Source: Oscillospiraceae bacterium UBA4632 | GTDB lineage: Bacteria; Bacillota; Clostridia; Oscillospirales; Oscillospiraceae | Direction of reading: 5' to 3' | Length of the DNA: 20,430 nucleotides | Assembly: GCA_002405995.1 (NCBI GenBank) | Contig: DHMW01000041.1 | Location: 1-20,430, forward strand | Notes under the pieces: model-generated | Seen by the model: only the letters and a program-made list of their open reading frames with translations | Databases searched by the model: none | Told to the model about the DNA's origin: nothing | Position numbers and translations under genes: made by a program | Part shown: positions 12,949 to 20,430 of the stretch, in pieces | How the letters are laid out: each line of letters begins with the position of its first letter | Position numbering within the stretch: position 1 is the first letter of the stretch

Positions 12949-14318
12949 TGAAAAAACACCGTCTGCTGTCACTTTTTTTATCCCTTGCCCTGCTCGTCCC
13001 GCTGCTCGGGATGACAGGCGTCCGCGCCTATGAGGATTTCGACCTCGACGCGCGCGCCGGCCTCCTCATCGAGGCGGATACCGGCGAGATCCTGTACGAA
13101 AAAAACACCCATCAGGAGAACTACCCCGCCTCGCTCACGAAGGTGATGGTCGCGCTGCTGGTGCTCGAGGCGATCGACGAGGGCAGGCTCGCCCTCACGG
13201 ACGCGGTCACCGCGAGCGAGACCGCCATGACCGGACTTTCGAGCGACGGCAGCACCGCCAACATCAAAGCCGGCGAAACGCTGACGGTGGAGGAGCTGCT
13301 GTACTGTATGCTCGTGGTTTCGGCGAACGAGGCGTGCAACATCCTCGGCGAGGCCGTGAGCGGCACGGTAGGCAGCTTTGTCGCGCGCATGAATGAGCGC
13401 GCGCAGGAGCTCGGGTGTGAGCACACGCACTTTGTCAACGCCTCCGGCCTGCACGATCCCCAGCACTACACCACCGCGTGGGATCTCTATCTCATCACGC
13501 GCGAGGCAATGAAGCACGAGAAGTTTATGGAGATCTGCAACACCAAGAGCCACACCGTGCCCGCGACCAACCTGACGGAAAAGCCCCGCGAGCTGCATAC
13601 CACGAATTTCCTCATTTCCAACTGGCGCGCCCGCGGCTACGTTTACCGCGACGCGCAGGGCATCAAGACCGGCTCGACCCCCGAGGCGGGCTATTGCCTG
13701 ATCTCGTCCGCGCTGCGCGGCAGCCGCCATATGATCAGCGTGGTGCTGGGCGCGGAGCGCGTGACGCTTGAGGACGGCGAGACCATCCAGACGCGCAGCT
13801 TCTCCGAAACGTCACGCCTGTTCGACTGGGGCTTCGACAATTTCACCCGTCAGGACATCCTGTCCTCTGACGAGCCCATCCAGGAGGTGCCTGTCGCCCT
13901 TTCGAGCGAGACGAATTACGTCGTCGCACACGCGGCAGAGGATCTCGCCTGCCTGCTGCCGAACGATGTGACCCCCGCCATGCTCGAGCGCACCGTCACG
14001 CTGGTGAACGAGACCGTCGATGCGCCCGTCTCTGCGGGCGACGTACTCGGCACGCTCACGCTCTCGTACGGCGGCACGGTCTACGGCGAGGTGGAGCTGC
14101 TGGCGCTCAACGACGTTTCCGCCTCGTGGTTCCTCACGGCGCAGCGCGACGTGATCCGCTTCTTCTCCCAGGCATGGGTAAAGCTCGCCCTCATCGCGCT
14201 GGTCGTGCTCATCGCGGCGCTGACCGTCTACGTTACGGTATTTTCCCGCCGGCGCCGCTACGGACGGCGCCGCCGCGGCGCGGTCAGCAGCGGCTATCGC
14301 GGGCGCAGGAGAAGATAA
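12948..14318 (+). CDS. D-alanyl-D-alanine carboxypeptidase (serine peptidase S11, DacA/DacF-like)
   Basis: The 456-residue product has a signal peptide (about 1-27). The three active-site motifs of low-molecular-weight penicillin-binding proteins are all present: SLTK (Ser62, Lys65), SAN (126-128) and KTG (241-243). A PBP5-like C-terminal beta domain follows (about 285-395), then a membrane helix (about 410-430), and it ends in an unusually Arg-rich tail (RRRRYGRRRRG and YRGRRRR). It trims the terminal D-Ala of peptidoglycan stem peptides outside the membrane. I chose ATG 12948 over the in-frame ATG at 12930, because GAGG lies 9 nt upstream and the signal peptide then begins MKKHRLLS. Classical DacA/DacF enzymes end in an amphipathic helix, so a true membrane helix plus basic tail is a variation. 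It has its own promoter and is divergent from the ComEA operon. Confidence 0.94.
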   Translation: MKKHRLLSLFLSLALLVPLLGMTGVRAYEDFDLDARAGLLIEADTGEILYEKNTHQENYPASLTKVMVALLVLEAIDEGRLALTDAVTASETAMTGLSSDGSTANIKAGETLTVEELLYCMLVVSANEACNILGEAVSGTVGSFVARMNERAQELGCEHTHFVNASGLHDPQHYTTAWDLYLITREAMKHEKFMEICNTKSHTVPATNLTEKPRELHTTNFLISNWRARGYVYRDAQGIKTGSTPEAGYCLISSALRGSRHMISVVLGAERVTLEDGETIQTRSFSETSRLFDWGFDNFTRQDILSSDEPIQEVPVALSSETNYVVAHAAEDLACLLPNDVTPAMLERTVTLVNETVDAPVSAGDVLGTLTLSYGGTVYGEVELLALNDVSASWFLTAQRDVIRFFSQAWVKLALIALVVLIAALTVYVTVFSRRRRYGRRRRGAVSSGYRGRRRR

Positions 14319-14350
14319 CGGGCTGCCGGAAAAGAAAACGGGCGCCGAAA

Positions 14351-14372
14351 GCTGCCCGCGCATAAGGGCAGC
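14351..14372 (+). other. Hairpin just after the carboxypeptidase gene
   Basis: GCTGCCC (14351-14357) pairs with GGGCAGC (14366-14372) across an 8-nt loop, 33 nt after the stop. There is no T-run, so it is probably a 3'-end stabiliser or chance. Confidence 0.35.
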
Positions 14373-14401
14373 GTTACAAATTACCGTTCAGACCGTATCG
14401 A

Positions 14402-14442
14402 AAAAGCCACTGACTCTGAATCATTCAGGGTCGGTGGCTTTT
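14402..14442 (+). terminator. Terminator between carboxypeptidase and SBP genes (possibly bidirectional)
   Basis: A 19-bp stem (14402-14420 with 14424-14442, 3-nt loop TCA) ends in TTTT. Two of the pairs are G-U wobbles in the plus-strand RNA but would be A-C mismatches in the minus-strand RNA. That favours termination of the plus-strand carboxypeptidase transcript. On the minus strand the stem is still mostly paired and is followed by five T residues, so it may also stop the convergent SBP transcript, 140 nt after its stop. The remaining bases of 14443-14582 hold only a short GGCCGT/ACGGCC hairpin (about 14455-14474) and no gene that I can support. Confidence 0.8.
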
Positions 14443-14582
14443 CGCTGAAAGCAAGGCCGTATTCCGGAACGGCCTACCCGCAAGGGGAGCTTCCCATAAT
14501 TGCATCCCATCAGATGCTCTGCGCATCCGCAGCCGGTCAAAAAATCGCTTTGCCGCTTTTTCAAGGAAGCTTCACTGCGCTC

Positions 14583-16124
14583 TCATCCCTCGTCAAGGCG
14601 CACCGTCCAGCCCTCGATCCCGTAAAACGGCGAGGAAACGGTGGGCGCCAGGCCCTCGACCAGCCCTTCGGGCGTAAGGACGGAGAAGGTCTTGAACGCG
14701 ATGGGCGCGATGGGCGCGCTCTGCGCAAGATAACGGCAGAGCGCGGCTGCGGTCTGCTCCGTTTCGTCGGCAAGGAAGGCGTCCAGCAGCGCGTCGCACT
14801 GCCCGTCGGCGTAGCGGCCGTAGTTGAGCGCGCCGCCCGTGCGCACGAGCGGGGAAATGTCCCAGTCCGCCGTCAGGCGCACCTCGCCGAGGCAGAGGTC
14901 GAAAATGCCGCTTTCCAGCGCCGCGAGGTAGTCCGCCCAGGGCAGGGCGCGCACCGTGACCGTCAGTGCGCCCTGCGTCAGCGTGCGGCTGAGGTAACCG
15001 GCGATGGAGACCTTGAAAGCGTCCCCCTCGCTGACGAGGATCGTCAGCGTGCGGGGGCGCTCGTCTGTGATGCCCGCATCCTCCAGCGCTGCGGCGAGGG
15101 ATGGGGCGGCCAGCGTGCTTTCCAGCGCCGCGGGGTAGGCCGCGCTGTGCGGCGAGAGCGGAAAGCGCGCCGCCTCGGCGTGCCCTGCGAGATAGCCGGT
15201 GACAACGGTATCGCGGTCGAATGCGCCGGCAATGGCGGCGCGCAGCGCAGCGTCGGACAGCGGCGCACGCTGTGTGTTGAAGACGAGGTAGATCATGTTT
15301 GCCGTGGCGTAGTCGGTGAGCGCTGTGTCCGCGCTGCGAAGCTCGCCCGCGCTGCCCGTCAGGTCGGCTGAGAGCAGATGCACCTCGCGCGAGGAGAAAA
15401 GATACGCCGCCGTGTCGGCATCCTTGACCGCGTGCAGCTCGATGCGCGCGAGCGGCAGGGTCTTTCCCTGCCACCACTCGCCGCTGCGCTGCAGATGCGC
15501 GCCGTCGCCGTCGGTGACAAAGAGGTAGGGGCCCGTGCCGAGCGGTACGGCGTTCTTCTCTGAGCCGGACTTGACGATGGGGATATCCAGCAGCGCGGGG
15601 AAGGCGCTGTCCGCGCGCGTGAGCGTGACGGCGAGCGCGCCGCCCGAAATGCGCATGGAGGATACGTTGGCAAAGCGCGCGCCGTAGCGCTCGCTCTGCG
15701 CCGCGCGGCGCAGCGTGGCAAGCACGTCCGCCGCCGCCAGGGGAGAGCCATCGGAAAAGACAACGTCCTCGCGCAGATAGAAGGTGTAGCTCGTGAAGGC
15801 GTCGTTGTGTTCATAGCGGCTGCACAGCACGTTCTGCGGCGCAAAGTGCCCGTCCAACGCGAACAGCCCCTCGTAGAGCAGCGCGCCGACGGTCTGCTGC
15901 ATCCCGTCGGAGCATGCGACGGGGTCAAGGCTGCCGTTTTGCAGATAAGGGAGAGCGAAGGCGGTGATGGGCGCGGCGGACGGCTCAACGGTATCGGTCT
16001 CGCCGCCGGACAGTCCATCCTCCCAGAATTCGCCGCTGTCGTCGGCCGTATCGTCCGACCAGCAGCCGCCGAGCAGCAGCACGAGCGCGAGCGCGCACAG
16101 CAGTGCGCAGAAACGGCGCGTCAT
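14583..16124 (-). CDS. Extracellular solute-binding lipoprotein, family 5 (peptide/nickel type), orphan
   Basis: The 513-residue product begins MTRRFCALLCALALVLLLGGC, a lipoprotein signal with Cys21. A SBP_bac_5 domain follows, with typical stretches such as YLREDVVFSDGSPLAAADVLATL, the early GMQQTVGALLYEGLFALDG, and LPLARIELHAVKDADTAAYLF. The C-terminal lobe ends near FYGIEGWTVRLDEG. Family members bind oligopeptides, dipeptides, nickel or heme outside the membrane for an ABC importer. No importer permease or ATPase is nearby, so either it feeds one encoded elsewhere or it has a sensory or other role. I chose the ATG at 16124 because GGAGG lies 7 nt upstream, it gives the signal peptide directly, and the ATGA overlap with the PgeF stop implies coupling. 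The longer in-frame version would overlap PgeF by about 90 nt. Confidence 0.9.
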   Translation of the reverse strand: MTRRFCALLCALALVLLLGGCWSDDTADDSGEFWEDGLSGGETDTVEPSAAPITAFALPYLQNGSLDPVACSDGMQQTVGALLYEGLFALDGHFAPQNVLCSRYEHNDAFTSYTFYLREDVVFSDGSPLAAADVLATLRRAAQSERYGARFANVSSMRISGGALAVTLTRADSAFPALLDIPIVKSGSEKNAVPLGTGPYLFVTDGDGAHLQRSGEWWQGKTLPLARIELHAVKDADTAAYLFSSREVHLLSADLTGSAGELRSADTALTDYATANMIYLVFNTQRAPLSDAALRAAIAGAFDRDTVVTGYLAGHAEAARFPLSPHSAAYPAALESTLAAPSLAAALEDAGITDERPRTLTILVSEGDAFKVSIAGYLSRTLTQGALTVTVRALPWADYLAALESGIFDLCLGEVRLTADWDISPLVRTGGALNYGRYADGQCDALLDAFLADETEQTAAALCRYLAQSAPIAPIAFKTFSVLTPEGLVEGLAPTVSSPFYGIEGWTVRLDEG

Positions 16125-16942
16125 CGCGCGTCCTCCGTCATGCAGATGACCGCTGCCATGCCGCCGCGCCGCTCGCCCATCGCGCGGTGGGACCAGTAGC
16201 GCTCGGGATGGCATTTCGTGCAGTCGGGATGCACGTCGATGTGCCGGGGATCGATGCCCGCACGCAGCAGCCAGAGGCGGTTGATGCCCTTGAGATCGAT
16301 GTGGTATTTCTCGCCGCGCTGCTCAATGCGCTCGTCTACGGCGGGGTCGAGCAGGTCAAAGAACTGCCCGGCCACATCGCGGTCCACCTCAAAGCAGCAT
16401 TTGCCGATGGCCGGGCCGATGGCGGCGCGCAGCGTATAGGGATCCGCGCCGTAGCAGCTCATCATCGACACCGCCGCCTTGAGTGCGATGCCGGCCGCCG
16501 TGCCCCGCCAGCCGGCGTGGACCGCGCCGATGCAGCGCGCCGTGGGGTCATAGAGCGTGATGACGCAGCAGTCCGTGCCATAGACGAACAGCGGCAGGCC
16601 CGGCACGTTCGTGATGAGCCCGTCGGCATCATGGGGGCGGTCGTTCCAGAGGATCCTGCCCGCGTCCGCCTCGGACGCGATGCGAACGCGGTCGGAGTGG
16701 ATCTGGCGGCAGCCGACGGCGCGGCCTGCGTCAAAGCCCACGGCTGCGCCGAGACGGCGGTAGTTTTCCAGCAGGTTTTCCGCCGTGTCGCCGCGATTGT
16801 CGGCAAAGTTGAGCGAGTCGAACGGCGCGGGGCTCACACCGCCGTGCCGCGTGGTGAAGGCGTGGACGGTGCCGCCTGCGGCGGAGATGACATCGGACGT
16901 GTCGTAGATAAGGCCGTTTACGTTGTGCTCGGTGAAAGACAT
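16121..16942 (-). CDS. pgeF: PgeF, laccase-domain (YfiH/YlmD/LACC1) purine nucleoside/peptidoglycan-editing enzyme
   Basis: The 273-residue product has the family landmarks: FTTRHGGVSPAPFDSLN near the N-terminus, the QIH motif (His82), TDCC (Cys125), and the HAGWRGTAAG motif (His142), which together form the metal-binding His-Cys-His site. AIGPAIGKCCFEV and the ending SHRAMGERRGGMAAVI complete the fold. Members act as purine nucleoside phosphorylases or deaminases, and E. coli YfiH/PgeF edits misincorporated UDP-MurNAc-L-Ser. The specific activity here is not determinable by eye. I chose ATG 16942, with AGAGGAGG 8 nt upstream. The frame stays open to 17104, but that extension is hairpin-rich and has no family match. 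The stop overlaps the start of the solute-binding protein, and secA ends 175 nt upstream on the same strand. Confidence 0.92.
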   Translation of the reverse strand: MSFTEHNVNGLIYDTSDVISAAGGTVHAFTTRHGGVSPAPFDSLNFADNRGDTAENLLENYRRLGAAVGFDAGRAVGCRQIHSDRVRIASEADAGRILWNDRPHDADGLITNVPGLPLFVYGTDCCVITLYDPTARCIGAVHAGWRGTAAGIALKAAVSMMSCYGADPYTLRAAIGPAIGKCCFEVDRDVAGQFFDLLDPAVDERIEQRGEKYHIDLKGINRLWLLRAGIDPRHIDVHPDCTKCHPERYWSHRAMGERRGGMAAVICMTEDAR

Positions 16943-16962
16943 CAAAGGAGCCTCCTCTTTCT

Positions 16963-17115
16963 GCACCGAAGGGGTGCGGAGATATTGCCGCCCCCCGGGC
17001 GGCATTTCCTTTCGCGCTTGTGTGAAGAAAGGGAGCATTCTCTCATGCGAGAGAACGGCCCCCTTCCCGTATCCCCCATGGGTGTGGGGGAGAATTCCTA
17101 TCACTTACAAGTGAT
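16963..17115 (-). other. Hairpin-dense spacer between secA and pgeF; candidate structured RNA
   Basis: The spacer contains five inverted repeats in a row. They are ATCACTT/AAGTGAT at 17100-17115, a 6-bp C/G stem at 17072-17091, a two-part stem of 10 plus 7 bp at 17027-17067, an 8-bp GCC/GGC stem at 16986-17004, and a short GCACC/GGTGC stem at 16963-16976. In the long stem two pairs are G-U only in the minus-strand RNA, so it is folded in that transcript. None is followed by a convincing U-tract, and I do not recognise a known riboswitch or T-box. Protein-coding use of the open frame is unlikely. Confidence 0.4.
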
Positions 17116-17117
17116 CC

Positions 17118-19844
<2,727 letters not shown>

Positions 19845-19886
19845 ATTGAAAACTTCCTTTCGTAGAAGCATAATTGCACAGCTAAC

Positions 19887-19915
19887 AGTATATCATCCCG
19901 GCCTGCGATATGCAA
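19887..19915 (-). promoter_or_regulatory. Promoter of secA
   Basis: On the minus strand TTGCAT (19915-19910) and TATACT (19892-19887) are separated by exactly 17 nt. The start of transcription would be near 19880, about 36 nt before the ATG. The spacing and -10 are good and the -35 is moderate. I see no SecM-like arrest peptide or leader structure in the short untranslated region. Confidence 0.7.
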
Positions 19916-20004
19916 AGGAAATTTGCCGATATCAATGAACGGAGTGTAAATATTTGCCGCGCGGGCGGCGGACGCAGCGCTGCGGCCGCAATTTTACATT
20001 CGGC

Positions 20005-20034
20005 TTGCGCTTTGCCGGGACGCTGTGGTAAAAT
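20005..20034 (+). promoter_or_regulatory. Promoter of the MBL-fold nuclease gene (extended -10)
   Basis: TTGCGC (20005-20010) and TAAAAT (20029-20034) are 18 nt apart, with TGG immediately before the -10 (extended -10). The leader is about 80 nt. The intergenic space 19845-20119 holds this promoter and the divergent secA promoter, and no gene that I can see. Confidence 0.6.
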
Positions 20035-20119
20035 AGCGGTGGCCGATACCGGCATATCTTTCCGGCGGGACTGGCCCGCCGTGCGATTCAGGAAGAAGCA
20101 TCCGCAAGGAGGAAACAAA

Positions 20120-20430
20120 ATGAAACTGCACTTTTACGGCGCCGACCGCTGCGTGACCGGCTCGTGCCACTGCCTGGAGATCAACGGAAAAAAGCTCCTC
20201 ATCGATTGCGGCCTGCAGCAGGGGCGCGATGAGCTTGACAACCGCTACCTCGCCTTTGCCCCCGGCAGCATCGACATCCTGCTCGTCACCCACGCGCACA
20301 TCGACCACACGGGCCGCATCCCGCTGCTGGTGAAAAACGGCTTCCACGGCCGCATCCTGACCACGCGCCTGACGGCAGACCTGATGAAGATCATGCTGCT
20401 CGACTCTGCCCACATTCAGGAGAGCGACGC
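20120..20430 (+). CDS. MBL-fold/beta-CASP-type RNA-processing hydrolase (partial, N-terminus only)
   Basis: The frame is open from the ATG at 20120 to the window end, giving 103 codons of a longer gene. It begins MKLHFYGADRCVTGSCHCLE, the start of the COG1236 (Ysh1/CPSF-like) branch of metallo-beta-lactamases. LLIDCGLQQG and the metal-binding HAHIDH motif (His58, His60, Asp62, His63) follow. Full-length members have about 450-550 residues with a beta-CASP domain and a C-terminal RMMBL motif, and cleave RNA as exo- or endonucleases using two zinc ions. AAGGAGG lies 7 nt before the start. The beta-CASP and RMMBL parts are outside the window, so the assignment to this branch rests on the N-terminal pattern. 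Divergent from secA. Confidence 0.88.
   Translation, partial: MKLHFYGADRCVTGSCHCLEINGKKLLIDCGLQQGRDELDNRYLAFAPGSIDILLVTHAHIDHTGRIPLLVKNGFHGRILTTRLTADLMKIMLLDSAHIQESD

Noticed and set aside
14443..14582. Possible small RNA or T-rich terminator just after the solute-binding protein gene
   Set aside because: The short AAAAAGCG...CGATTTTTT pairing has a central mismatch and weak stem, and the GGCCGT/ACGGCC hairpin lacks a solid U-run; the evidence is too thin for a feature.
16943..17104. 54-codon N-terminal extension of PgeF
   Set aside because: The extension covers the hairpin-rich spacer and has no family match; the ATG at 16942 has an excellent ribosome-binding site and gives the normal PgeF length.

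Overview
The window looks like a chromosomal segment of a GC-rich, Gram-positive member of the Clostridia, most likely Oscillospiraceae/Ruminococcaceae-like. That placement is an inference. It rests on strong AGGAGG-type ribosome-binding sites, TTGnnn/TATACT-like promoters, and Firmicutes-type families (XpaC, TelA, ComEA, DacA/DacF-like carboxypeptidase, SecA with a zinc-binding tail). There are many lipoproteins and single-pass envelope proteins and nothing requiring an outer membrane. I see no mobile element, CRISPR array, rRNA or tRNA.

Layout: (1) 1-2924, minus strand: an envelope-stress-like operon XpaC - small membrane protein - TelA - TPM-domain protein, cut by the window start, behind a good promoter. 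(2) 2972-7088, minus: an ABC export operon ATPase - CARDB-like surface protein - MacB/FtsX permease. It is preceded by a weak -35 promoter and an unusual array of seven helically phased hexamers. (3) 7144-8208, minus: a lone unrecognised lipoprotein with its own terminator. (4) 8359-9365, plus: a ROK-family sugar kinase, convergent with the next operon across a near-perfect bidirectional terminator. (5) 9429-12839, minus: a coupled operon ComEA-like protein - OmpR-type response regulator - sensor kinase - double-GerMN lipoprotein, reminiscent of the actinobacterial MtrA-MtrB-LpqB set. (6) 12842-14442, plus: a D-Ala-D-Ala carboxypeptidase divergent from that operon. (7) 14583-16942, minus: PgeF (laccase-domain) translationally coupled to an orphan peptide-type solute-binding lipoprotein. 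(8) 16963-19915, minus: secA, separated from pgeF by a hairpin-dense spacer. (9) 20005-20430, plus: the start of an MBL/beta-CASP-type nuclease, divergent from secA.

Most of the window concerns the cell envelope: export (SecA, ABC), wall trimming (carboxypeptidase), envelope sensing (kinase plus GerMN lipoprotein) and tolerance (XpaC/TelA/TPM). The most interesting items are the phased-repeat regulatory array at 7019-7088, the ComEA-RR-HK-GerMN operon with an 18-bp tandem duplication inside the GerMN signal peptide, and the multi-hairpin secA-pgeF spacer. None of these proves a new system; each is testable by comparative genomics.
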